This document shows, in pieces, positions 7,017 to 14,798 of a stretch of 64,000 nucleotides of DNA; position 1 is the first letter of the stretch; each line of letters begins with the position of its first letter. The DNA lies in the NCBI GenBank assembly GCA_031550535.1, contig JAVBOM010000028.1:1-64000 (forward strand), given 5' to 3'. The notes below the pieces were generated by a model, which saw nothing but the letters and a program-made list of their open reading frames with translations, was not told the DNA's origin and searched no databases. The translations under genes were made by a program, and so were the position numbers. Source of the stretch: Avichristensenella sp031550535. GTDB taxonomy: Bacteria; Bacillota; Clostridia; Christensenellales; Aristaeellaceae.

Positions 7017-7529
7017 ATGCATGTTTTCATCACCGGGGCGGTGCAATGCGGCAAGAGTACGGTGCTCGCGCGGGCCGTCGCGGAGTCCGGCCTCGCGGCG
7101 GCGGGTTTCGAGACATTTTTTGGCGGCGACAGGGCACTGTCGGATAAAGTGCTGCACATGGGCGCGTATGGCGGCGGGCGGCAGGCTACGGACGCGAACG
7201 CTGTCGTGCGCTTTGAGGCGGGCGTTCCGCGCGTGCTGACCGGGCTGTTTGACGGGATCGGCCGCGCGCTGCTCGAAAAGGCGCGCGAAGCGGCGCGGCT
7301 CATCGTGATGGACGAATGCGGCCGGTTTGAGCGGGAGGCGTATGGCTTTCAGCGCGCGATTTTTGACGCGCTGGACGGGGATATCCCGGTGCTCGGCGTG
7401 GTGCGGCAGGGCGCGGGCGGGTGGACGGAGGAGATTCTGTCACATCCCAAGGTGCGGCTGCTGGTGGTGACGGAGGCGAACCGGGACGGGATGCCGGAGG
7501 AGATTCTGTGCGCGCTGGGGGTATGCTAG
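7017..7529 (+). CDS. NTPase_1/THEP1-like nucleoside-triphosphatase
   Basis: A 170-residue P-loop protein. Walker A is ITGAVQCGKSTVLARAV at the very N-terminus, and a Walker B-like RLIVMDECGRFE lies at about residues 98-109, the layout of the THEP1/NTPase_1 family. Members hydrolyse nucleoside triphosphates in vitro; their cellular role is poorly known. It is divergent from the Moco operon across a shared promoter region, so a link to molybdenum or tungsten metabolism is possible but unproven. Its 3' end overlaps the convergent GNAT gene by 4 nt. Confidence 0.8.
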   Translation: MHVFITGAVQCGKSTVLARAVAESGLAAAGFETFFGGDRALSDKVLHMGAYGGGRQATDANAVVRFEAGVPRVLTGLFDGIGRALLEKAREAARLIVMDECGRFEREAYGFQRAIFDALDGDIPVLGVVRQGAGGWTEEILSHPKVRLLVVTEANRDGMPEEILCALGVC

Positions 7530-8062
7530 CGTGCGGGACCGCTTGCCGGCTTTCTCGCGCTGAACACCAGATGCGGCATGTCCACACCCCGATAGTGCTT
7601 GATGATCCGGTCCCGCGCGAGCATCCCGTTTCGGATGGCCACATTCATCGAGGGCAGGTTCGTGTCGCGGATGATGGAGTAAATCTCATAGAAGCCCAGC
7701 TCGGTGAAAGCGTACGCCTTGCAGATGGACGCGGCCTCGGTCGCGTACCCTTGCCCCCAATGCGCACGATTGAATAGATAGCCAATCTCCGGCACACGCT
7801 CGTCCCGCACATTCTGCCAGGTGATGCCCGCCTGGCCGATCATCTCGCCGCTGTCCCTGCGGACGGCCGCCCACAGGCCAAAGCCGCCTGACCGGTAGCG
7901 CGACAGTTGATTGTCGAGCCATGCCCGCGTCTCGGTTTCATCAAACGCGCCCTCATACGCGTACATCGTTTGTTCATCCTGGAGGATGGCGGCAAGGGCG
8001 GGATAGTCGGCGTGCGTCATTTCGCGCAGTATAAGGCGCTGTGTCTGGATCGGCGTTGTCAT
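7526..8062 (-). CDS. GNAT-family N-acetyltransferase (RimJ/RimL-like)
   Basis: A 178-residue acetyltransferase. The start TQRLILREMTHADYPAL is characteristic of the RimJ/RimL subgroup. The acetyl-CoA-binding motif A is EIGYLFNRAHWGQGYATEA, followed by a motif B region ending in RNGMLARDR. It may acetylate a ribosomal protein N-terminus or a small amine; the substrate cannot be told. The ATG overlaps the stop of the upstream gene as ATGA, indicating co-transcription and translational coupling. Confidence 0.88.
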   Translation of the reverse strand: MTTPIQTQRLILREMTHADYPALAAILQDEQTMYAYEGAFDETETRAWLDNQLSRYRSGGFGLWAAVRRDSGEMIGQAGITWQNVRDERVPEIGYLFNRAHWGQGYATEAASICKAYAFTELGFYEIYSIIRDTNLPSMNVAIRNGMLARDRIIKHYRGVDMPHLVFSARKPASGPAR

Positions 8063-8925
8063 AGCCGCGTTTCCGGCATTCCGCCAAGCGCCGCCGTCTT
8101 GTTCGGGCTGCTCCGCCCGGTGAGGTCCGGCAGCCGCCGCTCGATCGCCGCGAGCGCGATTTCCACATCCTCGTGCACCTCATCCTCTGTGAACGCGCCG
8201 AGCGTCACCATGTCGCACGGGCGCAGCGCCGCGAAGGAGAACGTCAGCCCCACATACGGCGATACGCGCCCCGCCGCCATCGATTTGATCGTCATCACGG
8301 GCTTTTTCGCGCCGTGGATCACCTTGGCGATGTATTCGATCTCCACCTGCATCAGGAATCCGGCGCAGTTGAAAATCTGGATGTACGTTTCCACGTCATA
8401 ATCGTTCTGGTCCGCATAGAGGATCACCTCCGGCATGTGCGCGGACAGGCCGGGGATCAGGCCCTGCTGGCGGATCATGTCCAGGTAGTCCGGCAGGCGA
8501 CGGATGACGCCCGCGTGCTTGTCAATGAGCTGCTCTACCGACGAATGGTGCGGCAGGCAGAACGCGCAGCCCATCTCGCGGGACGCGGCGACGCGCGCGA
8601 GCGCCTCCCGGCGGCCCCCGGCGGTATCGGAGACATTCAGCACCGGCGTGTCGATCAGGATCAGGCGTTTGCCTGTGCGTTCCTGGGCGAGGCGCACGCC
8701 GGCCAGCAACGCGCCGTCCGGGTCAAAGGGCGCCATGACCGCGTCGATGTCATACGACAGATAGGCGCAAAGCAAATCCGCCGCACGCTCCGGCGCGGCG
8801 TAGCGGTCCCGGATCATTCCGTCTGCGGACGCGCTGGTGTGGCTGTAGCCGAGCACCCAGTTGGTGCCGATCAGTAGCCGGGGGAGGGAGAGGCCGCCTA
8901 CCTGGGTTCTGGGAAACGCGCGCAT
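8059..8925 (-). CDS. Hypothetical protein, probable TIM-barrel fold
   Basis: A 288-residue soluble protein without a clearly recognised family. Alternating strand/helix segments end in short charged loops (RLILIDTPVLNV, GLIPGLSAHMPEVILYADQ, QVEIEYIAKVIHGAKKPVMTIKSMAAGRVSPYVGL) as in TIM-barrel enzymes. The last block resembles the C-terminal strands of aldolase-like or luciferase-like barrels. The start is ATG 8925 because AAGGAG lies 9 nt upstream; the longer frame to 8958 lacks such a site. It is coupled by ATGA overlap to the GNAT gene. Confidence 0.6.
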   Translation of the reverse strand: MRAFPRTQVGGLSLPRLLIGTNWVLGYSHTSASADGMIRDRYAAPERAADLLCAYLSYDIDAVMAPFDPDGALLAGVRLAQERTGKRLILIDTPVLNVSDTAGGRREALARVAASREMGCAFCLPHHSSVEQLIDKHAGVIRRLPDYLDMIRQQGLIPGLSAHMPEVILYADQNDYDVETYIQIFNCAGFLMQVEIEYIAKVIHGAKKPVMTIKSMAAGRVSPYVGLTFSFAALRPCDMVTLGAFTEDEVHEDVEIALAAIERRLPDLTGRSSPNKTAALGGMPETRL

Positions 8926-9019
8926 GTGGATGCACTCCTTCATCGGTTTTATGCGCACAGTATACCATGGCGCGCCCGTGTTTTCGAGCGCGTTTTGCGT
9001 GTTACTTATATAGATGCGA

Positions 9020-9103
9020 TCACGCGCGCCCGATCAGGAGGAAAAGCGCGAGCACCAGCGCCGTAAACGCCAGGGTCACGAGCGATCCGCGCAGTTTCTT
9101 CAT
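9020..9103 (-). CDS. 27-residue single-pass membrane peptide
   Basis: ATG 9103 to TGA 9020 encodes a 27-residue peptide: a Lys/Arg-rich start (MKKLRGS), one hydrophobic span of about 17 residues and a short GRA end. AAAAGGAGG stands 7 nt before the ATG, and a promoter close to consensus lies upstream (9144-9172), so the reading is well supported despite its size. It could be a regulatory small membrane protein, a partner of a membrane complex or a type I toxin-like peptide. No antisense RNA gene is evident. Conservation of the frame would be the test. Confidence 0.6.
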   Translation of the reverse strand: MKKLRGSLVTLAFTALVLALFLLIGRA

Positions 9104-9143
9104 GGGAAGGCCTCCTTTTCCATAGTGATGTTAGCTATAACTA

Positions 9144-9172
9144 ACTATAGCGCATTCCAAACTTTTCGTCAA
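9144..9172 (-). promoter_or_regulatory. Strong promoter and inverted repeat for the 27-residue peptide
   Basis: On minus, TTGACG, a 17-nt spacer and TATAGT. Directly after the -10 is the inverted repeat GTTAG-TTATAG-CTAAC (about 9129-9145), placed like a repressor operator. Confidence 0.7.
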
Positions 9173-9174
9173 GA

Positions 9175-9394
9175 GGTAGGGATTTCTTGCGAAAGCGTCT
9201 CGGTATTGTCGCACTGATCGCCTTCGCGCCCATCACTCTGTGCCGAGGTGAACCTTCACCTCGCTTTATCCCGCACAGCGGGCGCTCGGTTCCGGTTTTG
9301 TACCGATGGGCACCTTCGGGTTACTTCATCGCCCACTGGGCGCGCTTCCTTCCGGTTCCCCTGATGGAGCCCAACGCTTCGAATCAGCGCCGCC
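9175..9394 (+). repeat. R1 repeat, copy 5, split by repeat R2
   Basis: The left part (9175-9197, GGTAGGGATTTCTTGCGAAA) and right part (about 9359-9394, ending CGAATCAGCGCCGCC) together rebuild an R1 element. About 160 bp between them are repeat R2, so R2 entered an existing R1. Confidence 0.75.
9198..9357 (-). repeat. R2 repeat, copy a
   Basis: Its reverse complement aligns over most of its length with 40077-40189. Shared blocks are ACCCGAAGGTGCC, CAAAACCGGAACCGAGCG, GCCCGCTGTG and GGGCGCGAAG, and the shared end is CAATACC. Copy a has about 30 extra bases forming an AGGTGAAGGTTCACCT hairpin. Confidence 0.75.
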
Positions 9395-9512
9395 ATCGCA
9401 GATTGCAAGGAAAAACCCGGAGATGTCCGCCGGAAGTAGCATATGCGTGTGAAGTACCGGGGGAGACGCATCGGGCGCGTCTGCGCAGTCATAAAAAAGC
9501 CGCCGAATGCCA

Positions 9513-9541
9513 TTGCCGAAGCCATCGCGCCATGCTACAAT
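9513..9541 (+). promoter_or_regulatory. Promoter of the coiled-coil gene
   Basis: TTGCCG, a 17-nt spacer, then extended -10 TGC-TACAAT. AAAGGAG and ATG 9571 follow. Confidence 0.65.
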
Positions 9542-9570
9542 AGGTCATCCCCTTGAAAAGGAGCGTTCCC

Positions 9571-9921
9571 ATGAGCAACGAAGACAAAGTCCTGTCCATG
9601 CTGGAAACCCTGAACACGAAAGTCGATGCGATGGCGGGCGAGATGGCCGAGATGAAGCGCGAAATGACCGAAGTCAAGCGCGATGTCGCCGAGGTGAAAC
9701 AGGAAGTTGCCGAGGTGAAACAGGAAGTCGCCGAGGTGAAGCAGGAAGTTGCCGAGGTGAAGCAGGATCTAATTAGCGTGAAAAAGACCCTGGACGCCGT
9801 ATACGATCACACCGCCTACCTGACCGAGCGGCAGACCGCCACGGATAAGACCGTGGATGATCTGGCCGGCGTCGTCCAGGTCAATACGGTGGACATAGCG
9901 AAACTTCGGGCGGCCAGGTAG
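9571..9921 (+). CDS. Small coiled-coil protein with tandem heptads
   Basis: A 116-residue, highly charged, cytoplasmic protein. From about residue 20 to 75 it is a continuous coiled coil, with VKxEVAE-type heptads repeated almost exactly. ATG 9571 is preferred to 9553 because AAAGGAG lies just upstream. The C-terminal third (LDAVYDHTAYLTERQTATD, VNTVDIAKLRA) resembles small Bacillota proteins of the type MNEEKILKMLE…LTEF that lack a known function. The heptads are encoded by four nearly identical 21-bp DNA units, a likely source of length variation. An oligomeric scaffold or regulator is a guess. Confidence 0.75.
   Translation: MSNEDKVLSMLETLNTKVDAMAGEMAEMKREMTEVKRDVAEVKQEVAEVKQEVAEVKQEVAEVKQDLISVKKTLDAVYDHTAYLTERQTATDKTVDDLAGVVQVNTVDIAKLRAAR
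9688..9771 (+). repeat. Four in-frame 21-bp tandem repeats
   Basis: Units begin at 9688, 9709, 9730 and 9751 (GCCGAGGTGAAACAGGAAGTT and variants), each encoding one AEVKQEV heptad. They differ mainly at silent positions. Confidence 0.9.
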
Positions 9922-9954
9922 CCGCCTTTTTACACTACCTCCTTTTTTGCATAA

Positions 9955-9995
9955 CAAAAACCGCCGGACGAGTTGATGTCCGGCGGTTTTCTCTT
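9955..9995. terminator. Bidirectional intrinsic terminator
   Basis: Stem ACCGCCGGAC/GTCCGGCGGT with an 8-nt loop, flanked by AAAAA on one side and TTTTCTCTTT on the other. It serves the coiled-coil gene on plus and potD on minus. Confidence 0.9.
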
Positions 9996-10028
9996 TCGCA
10001 AATCGATATACCAAATCAGTGAATAATC

Positions 10029-11066
10029 CTACCGCGCGCTCTTGATCGCCAGCCAGATGCGGTTATAGAGCTGGATATCCTGCGAAATGTCGTTGAAGAA
10101 CTCGCAGCGGTACACAACCTCCTGCGGCGGGAACAGCGTCTCGTCCGCGCGGGTTTCCTCATCCACCAGCGCAATGGCGCCGGTGTTCGGCGTGCAGTAG
10201 CAGATCTCCTCAAAGTTCATCAGCGCGATGTCCGGGCGGCACATGAAGTCGATGAACTTTTCGGCGTTCGTCTTGTTCTTCGCGCCCTTGGGCACGCACA
10301 TCGCGTCCACCCAGACGTTGGAGCCCTCGTCCGGCACGACATACGCCAGGTCCTCGTTGTAGCCGATGGCGTACGCCGCGTCGCCGGACCACATCAGCCC
10401 CATGACAGCCTCGCCCGCGATCATCTTGTCCTTGGTTTCGTCCACCTGATACGCCTTGACGATGCCGAGCTTCTTCGGCTCGCTCAGCTTGTCCTTCACG
10501 GCGTTCAGCGCGTCGGTCTCGCGGGTGTTCATGGAGTAGCCGAGCATTTTCAGCGTCACGCCGATGGTATCGCGGATGGAGTCCATCATGAACACGTTGT
10601 CCTTATAGTCCTCATCCCACATGGCCGTCCAGCTCGTGATCGGCTCCTTGACCATCGTGGTGTTGTACAGGATGCCCACGGTGCCCCACATGTAGGGCAC
10701 GGAGTACTTCATCTCCGGGTCATACGAAGGGGTTTCGAGCCAATCGAGCGTGAGGTCCGCGTTGGGGATATTGGCGAAGTCCAACTCCTCCAGCAGGTCC
10801 TCGCTGATGAGCCGCTCGATGATGTAATCGGACGGGAAGATCACGTCGTAGTTCGTCGGATCCGCGCGCACCTGCACGAGCATGTCCTCGTTGGTGGTGA
10901 AGCGCATGTAGTTGACCTTGATGCCGGTTTCCGTTTCGAACAGCTTGATCGCGTCGTCGCAGATATAATCTTCCCAGTTGAACACGTTGACTTCCTCGGC
11001 GGCAAGCGCGGGCAGCGCGGCAAGGAGCGTCATCAGGGCGACCAGGATGGCAAGCACTTTTTTCAT
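10029..11066 (-). CDS. potD: PotD, spermidine/putrescine-binding protein
   Basis: A 345-residue extracellular solute-binding protein of the polyamine ABC importer. The signal peptide is residues 1 to about 23 (ending ALAAEE). The mature start VNVFNWEDYICDDAIKLFETETG is diagnostic of PotD/PotF proteins, and motifs such as YDVIFPSDYIIERL and YSVPYMWGTVGILYN follow. No lipobox cysteine is seen at the cleavage site, unusual for a Gram-positive binding protein; it may stay attached through its uncleaved signal or the transporter. It lies 46 nt after potC and is the last gene of the operon. Confidence 0.95.
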   Translation of the reverse strand: MKKVLAILVALMTLLAALPALAAEEVNVFNWEDYICDDAIKLFETETGIKVNYMRFTTNEDMLVQVRADPTNYDVIFPSDYIIERLISEDLLEELDFANIPNADLTLDWLETPSYDPEMKYSVPYMWGTVGILYNTTMVKEPITSWTAMWDEDYKDNVFMMDSIRDTIGVTLKMLGYSMNTRETDALNAVKDKLSEPKKLGIVKAYQVDETKDKMIAGEAVMGLMWSGDAAYAIGYNEDLAYVVPDEGSNVWVDAMCVPKGAKNKTNAEKFIDFMCRPDIALMNFEEICYCTPNTGAIALVDEETRADETLFPPQEVVYRCEFFNDISQDIQLYNRIWLAIKSAR

Positions 11067-11112
11067 GGGCAGGGTCCTCCTTCAAGAAATAGGGAATGTA
11101 TCCGGTGCGCGA

Positions 11113-11907
11113 TCAGGGAGAGGAAATCTCCCTGCGGACCTTCTTTTTGTTGCCGCTTTCGCCGCGGTAGTTGACGATGAGCAGCAGCGCGAGCACGGTC
11201 AGGAACAGGAGCGTCGACAGCGCGTTGATCGTCGGGGGCACCTTGCGCCGCGTCATCGAGTAGATGAGCATGGACAGGTTGGCCGTCCTGACTGACGTAA
11301 AGTAGCTGATGACGAAATCATCCAGCGACATGGTGAACGACAGCAGCGCGCCCGTGACCACGCCGGGCATGATTTCCGGCAGAATGACCTTGAACAGGGC
11401 TGTCTGCGGCCTCGCGCCCAGGTCCAGCGCCGCCTCGTACAGGTTCGGGTTCATGCGCTTTAGGCGCGGCAGCACGGAGAACACCACATACGGCGCGCAG
11501 AACGTGATGTGCGCCAGCAGCATCGTGCCGTAGCCGCGCGGCACCTTCATGAAGATGAACAGGATCATCAGCGAGATGCCGGTGACGATGTCGGGCATGA
11601 GCATCGGCAGGTTCGTGACGTTCATGAACAGGTCGTGCGAGAAACGCTTCATGGAGTGCATGCCGATGGCGGCGATGGTGCCCAAGACCGTCGCGGCGAT
11701 CGTCGCCAGCGCGGCGACGGACAGCGTCACGTACAGCGCCTCCAGGATGCTCTGGTCGTGGAAGAGCTGGCCGTACCACTTCAGCGACAGCCCGCCCCAG
11801 ACGGCGCGCGTCTCGCTGGCGTTGAAGGAATAGACGATCAGCACGGCGATGGGCGCGTACAGAAACACCAGCACGAGCCCCAGGTACACCCGCTTGAACG
11901 CTTTCAC
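11113..11907 (-). CDS. potC: PotC, spermidine/putrescine ABC transporter permease
   Basis: A 264-residue inner permease subunit with six membrane spans. The ATPase-contact (EAA) loop is EAALDLGARPQTALFKVILPEIMPG. The start VYLGLVLVFLYAPIAVLIVYSFN and SFTMSLDDFVISYFT are typical of PotC. Its ATG overlaps the potB stop by 4 nt. A charged tail (GNKKKVRREISSP) lies after the last span. Confidence 0.95.
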   Translation of the reverse strand: MKAFKRVYLGLVLVFLYAPIAVLIVYSFNASETRAVWGGLSLKWYGQLFHDQSILEALYVTLSVAALATIAATVLGTIAAIGMHSMKRFSHDLFMNVTNLPMLMPDIVTGISLMILFIFMKVPRGYGTMLLAHITFCAPYVVFSVLPRLKRMNPNLYEAALDLGARPQTALFKVILPEIMPGVVTGALLSFTMSLDDFVISYFTSVRTANLSMLIYSMTRRKVPPTINALSTLLFLTVLALLLIVNYRGESGNKKKVRREISSP

Positions 11908-12725
11908 CAGAGCCCGCCCCCTTCCGCCGCCTGGCCGCTGGGGTCAGCGCGGTTGAGGATGCCGAGGCTCGCGAGGATGAGCATCATCATGATGAGCGAC
12001 AGCGCGGAGCCGAAGTTCCAGTCGCCTGTGGTCAGGAACTGGTTCTCAATCAGGTCGCCGAACATCATGAACGTGCCGCCACCGAGCAGACGCGGGATCA
12101 CGAACGTTGTAACCGCGGGCATGAACACCATCGTGATGCCGCTGACGACGCCCGGGATGCTCAGCGGCATCGTGACGCGCCAGAATGTTTTCCAGCCGTT
12201 CGCGCCCAGGTCCGACGCGGCTTCCAACAGGCGGTCGTCGCTCTTGTTGAGCACGGAATAAATCGGGAACACCATGAAGGGCAAGAAGTTGTACACCATG
12301 CCCATCAGGACGGCGTTCTGCGTGTACATCAGCTTCACGCGGCCCACGCCGATCCATACCAGAAAGCGGTTGATCAGCCCCGTGTCCTCCAGGAGCGTCA
12401 TCCACGCGTACGTGCGCAGCAGGAAGTTCATCCACATGGGGATGACGAACAGCACGACGATGATGCTGGAACGCTTCAGGTCCTTGGACGCGAGGAACAG
12501 CGCCGCCGGATACCCAACCAGCAGACAGATCACCGTGCACAGGAACGCCAGCCACAGCGAAAACGTCAGGATGCCGATAAACTCCGGCTGCAAGAATAAA
12601 TGAAAGTTTTCCAGCGTGAACTCCCCGCCGAACGTGAACGCGTAGTACGCGATGAGGAACACGGGCACGATGGTGAACAGCAGCATCCACAGGCCATACG
12701 GCGCGGCAAAATACGACCGCTTCAC
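11904..12725 (-). CDS. potB: PotB, spermidine/putrescine ABC transporter permease
   Basis: A 273-residue permease partner of PotC with six membrane spans. The EAA loop is EAASDLGANGWKTFWRVTMPLSIPGVVSG. The LLRTYAWMTLLEDTGLIN segment is a hallmark of PotB. It overlaps potA by 4 nt upstream and potC by 4 nt downstream, so the subunits are translationally coupled. Confidence 0.95.
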   Translation of the reverse strand: MKRSYFAAPYGLWMLLFTIVPVFLIAYYAFTFGGEFTLENFHLFLQPEFIGILTFSLWLAFLCTVICLLVGYPAALFLASKDLKRSSIIVVLFVIPMWMNFLLRTYAWMTLLEDTGLINRFLVWIGVGRVKLMYTQNAVLMGMVYNFLPFMVFPIYSVLNKSDDRLLEAASDLGANGWKTFWRVTMPLSIPGVVSGITMVFMPAVTTFVIPRLLGGGTFMMFGDLIENQFLTTGDWNFGSALSLIMMMLILASLGILNRADPSGQAAEGGGLW

Positions 12726-13804
12726 ACCTCGTCGCCCCCTTCCGCCGGCACGGGCACCGGATCCGAAGGCTTCATGACGTGGATGCCGTCGGGCATGATG
12801 GACAGGCCGATCTGCGCGCCTTCCGGCCGCATCAGCGTGGAGTGCACCTTGAACGTGAACGCGCCGGTGTCGACCATCATCTCATAATGGACGCCCTTGA
12901 ACAGCACGGAACGGACGATGCCCTGCAGCATGCCCGCGCTCGGGTCGTGGATCACGATATCCTCCGGCCGGACGACGATGTCCACCGGCATGTTCGTGCC
13001 AAAGCCCTCGTCCACGCAATCGAAGTCGAAATCCGCGAAGCGCGCGCGCTTGTCGGAAAGCATGGTGCCGGGGAGGATGTTGCTCTCGCCGATGAAGTCG
13101 GCCACGTACGCGTTCTTCGGCTCGTCGTATATTTTCTTCGGCGTGCCGATCTGCTGGATGCGGCCTTCGCGCATGACGACGACGGTGTCGCTCATTGTGA
13201 GCGCCTCCTCCTGGTCGTGCGTGACGTACAGGAACGTGATGCCCAGCCGCTGCTGCATCTTTTTCAGCTCTAGCTGCATGTCCTTGCGCAGGCGCTGGTC
13301 CAGCGCGCCGAGCGGCTCGTCCAGGAGCAGCACCTCCGGCTCGTTGACCAGGGCGCGCGCGATGGCCACGCGCTGCTGCTGCCCGCCGGACAGCGCGTCG
13401 ATGTGGCGGCGCTCGTAGCCCTTCAGGCCCACCAGGTCCAGCATCGCGCCGACGCGACGGGCAACGTCCGCCTTGGGCGCCTTGGCGATGCGCAGGCCGA
13501 ACGCGATGTTCTCAAACACGTTCAGGTGGGGGAACAGCGCGTATTTCTGGAACACGGTGTTGACGTTCCTGCGGTAGGGGGGAACGCCGGTCACGTCCTC
13601 GCCCTTGATGAGCACGCGGCCGCTGGTCGGCTGCTCAAACCCGCCGATCAGGCGCAGCGTGGTCGTCTTGCCGCAGCCGGAAGGGCCGAGCAGCGTGACG
13701 AACTCGCGCTTGCGTATGTAAAGGTTCACGCTCTTGAGCGCCTCGTAGCCATCGAATTCCTTCGTGCAGTTTTCCAGCTCGATCAAATGAAGATCTTCAA
13801 CCAT
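12722..13804 (-). CDS. potA: PotA, spermidine/putrescine ABC transporter ATPase
   Basis: A 360-residue ATP-binding subunit. Walker A GPSGCGKTTTLRLIGG (about residues 39-54), Q-loop NTVFQKYALFPHLNVFENI, signature LSGGQQQRVAIARALVNEP, Walker B LLLDEPLGALD and switch His YVTHDQEEALTMSD are all intact. The C-terminal third is the TOBE regulatory domain of polyamine/maltose-type ATPases (VDIVVRPEDIVIHD). AAGGAG lies 9 nt before the ATG. It is the first transporter gene, 29 nt after the regulator gene. Confidence 0.96.
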   Translation of the reverse strand: MVEDLHLIELENCTKEFDGYEALKSVNLYIRKREFVTLLGPSGCGKTTTLRLIGGFEQPTSGRVLIKGEDVTGVPPYRRNVNTVFQKYALFPHLNVFENIAFGLRIAKAPKADVARRVGAMLDLVGLKGYERRHIDALSGGQQQRVAIARALVNEPEVLLLDEPLGALDQRLRKDMQLELKKMQQRLGITFLYVTHDQEEALTMSDTVVVMREGRIQQIGTPKKIYDEPKNAYVADFIGESNILPGTMLSDKRARFADFDFDCVDEGFGTNMPVDIVVRPEDIVIHDPSAGMLQGIVRSVLFKGVHYEMMVDTGAFTFKVHSTLMRPEGAQIGLSIMPDGIHVMKPSDPVPVPAEGGDEV

Positions 13805-13833
13805 GGCACTACGCTCCTTGCATCGTTAAAACA

Positions 13834-14370
13834 TTAAAAGCTGGGCGGTGTGGCGATCCAGATCACTTTCGCCGCCGAACGCCCGGCGTTTGACAGCCAG
13901 TGCGCGGCGGACGGATGGAAGCAGAACGATTCGCCGGTCTTGACGCGCTGCTTGCCCGTGCCGAAGTGCAACAGCACGCTGCCGGTGAGGACGTAGCCGA
14001 ACTCCTCGCCCTCGTGTGGGTCGTGCGGCGACGTGGCCTGCCCGGGCGCGAGCGTCACCAGGATGGGCTCCATCTGGTTCTTCTGCGCGTTGGGCACCAA
14101 CCACGTGATGCGGCCGTGCAGCTCGTCGTCCTTTTCGAACATGTCGTTCTGGGCAAAGACGGTTTTTTTGTCGCCGTCGTCCGAAAAAAAGGCGCGCGGG
14201 GTGACGCCGAGGCACTCCAGAATGTCGATCAGCGTCGCGATGGACGGGGAGGTCAAATCCCGCTCCAACTGCGAGATGAACCCCTTGGACAGCTCGCACC
14301 GGTCGGCAAGCTCCTCCTGCGTCAGCCCGAGCGCCACGCGCAATCGCTTGATTTTCGCGCCGATTTCCAT
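13834..14370 (-). CDS. XRE-cupin transcriptional regulator of the polyamine operon (PuuR-like)
   Basis: A 178-residue two-domain regulator. The N-terminal helix-turn-helix (IKRLRVALGLTQEELADRCELSKGFISQLERDLTSPSIATL) occupies residues 7-47. The C-terminal cupin spans about residues 110-175 (PGQATSPHDPHEGEEFGYVLTGSVLLHFG and the later SFCFHPSAAHWLSN) and probably senses a ligand such as a polyamine. It is the first gene of the potABCD transcription unit, so it most likely autoregulates the operon through the two palindromes at 14528-14570. Two tandem R1 copies lie in its leader. Confidence 0.9.
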   Translation of the reverse strand: MEIGAKIKRLRVALGLTQEELADRCELSKGFISQLERDLTSPSIATLIDILECLGVTPRAFFSDDGDKKTVFAQNDMFEKDDELHGRITWLVPNAQKNQMEPILVTLAPGQATSPHDPHEGEEFGYVLTGSVLLHFGTGKQRVKTGESFCFHPSAAHWLSNAGRSAAKVIWIATPPSF

Positions 14371-14388
14371 GGTGTCACCCTCTTCTAT

Positions 14389-14445
14389 GCGGCGCGGATG
14401 TGCGAAAACCGCGCCGTGATAAGGATTCCGCGAGGAATCCCTGAC
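14389..14445 (-). repeat. R1 repeat, copy 6 (tandem with copy 7)
   Basis: Sense orientation on minus, ending about 18 nt before the regulator ATG. Hairpin II is changed to GGCGCGG/CCGCGCC-like pairing with compensating bases, so the pairing is kept while the sequence drifts. Confidence 0.8.
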
Positions 14446-14449
14446 TGCT

Positions 14450-14504
14450 GGCGGCGATTTGAAAAATCGGGCGCCATAAAGGGATTCCGCGAGGAATCCC
14501 TACC
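14450..14504 (-). repeat. R1 repeat, copy 7 (tandem)
   Basis: Near-consensus copy in sense orientation directly upstream of copy 6, between the operators and the regulator gene. Confidence 0.9.
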
Positions 14505-14527
14505 TCTGCCAATAAGCGTGACCCTGC

Positions 14528-14570
14528 TAAACATTATGTTTAGTGGTGCTGAATGTTTAGCAACGCTAAA
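14528..14570 (-). promoter_or_regulatory. Two operator-like palindromes of the pot operon
   Basis: Perfect inverted repeats TAAACAT-T-ATGTTTA (14528-14542) and TTTAGC-AAC-GCTAAA (14556-14570). Both share the half-site TTTAG/CTAAA and lie just downstream of the predicted transcription start, where a bound XRE-cupin dimer would block transcription. Confidence 0.75.
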
Positions 14571-14586
14571 CACAGGGTCGAGCAAA

Positions 14587-14615
14587 AGTAAACCACAGGT
14601 TTCGCGCGTTGTCAA
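14587..14615 (-). promoter_or_regulatory. Promoter of the regulator-potABCD operon
   Basis: On minus, TTGACA (14610-14615), a 17-nt spacer and TTTACT (14587-14592). The predicted start near 14580 lies immediately before the two palindromes. Confidence 0.75.
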
Positions 14616-14763
14616 CAGTTTTTTGCGATTTTTATGGGATGAGTTTGCGCAGGGTGACGGGGGACACGCGGAGCGGGGGGGAAAGCGATGGGCGCCGCGG
14701 TGCGCACCTGTTGCCTAGACAAAACGATGGATCAAAAAAACCGCTTAAAGATATAAAAAGCGA

Positions 14764-14792
14764 TTTACAAACCTGTGGATATATGCTATAAT
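14764..14792 (+). promoter_or_regulatory. Promoter of structured RNA A
   Basis: TTTACA (14764-14769), a 17-nt spacer and extended -10 TGC-TATAAT ending at 14792. No start codon with a ribosome site follows before the terminator at 14994. Confidence 0.85.
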
Positions 14793-14798
14793 AGGGGC

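Noticed and set aside
9688..9771. CRISPR array
   Set aside because: The 21-bp units are contiguous with no spacers and lie in frame in a coiled-coil gene.
14389..14504. tRNA-like cloverleafs in the R1 repeats
   Set aside because: The hairpins recur in many copies without an anticodon arm or TψC consensus. No tRNA was found anywhere in the window.
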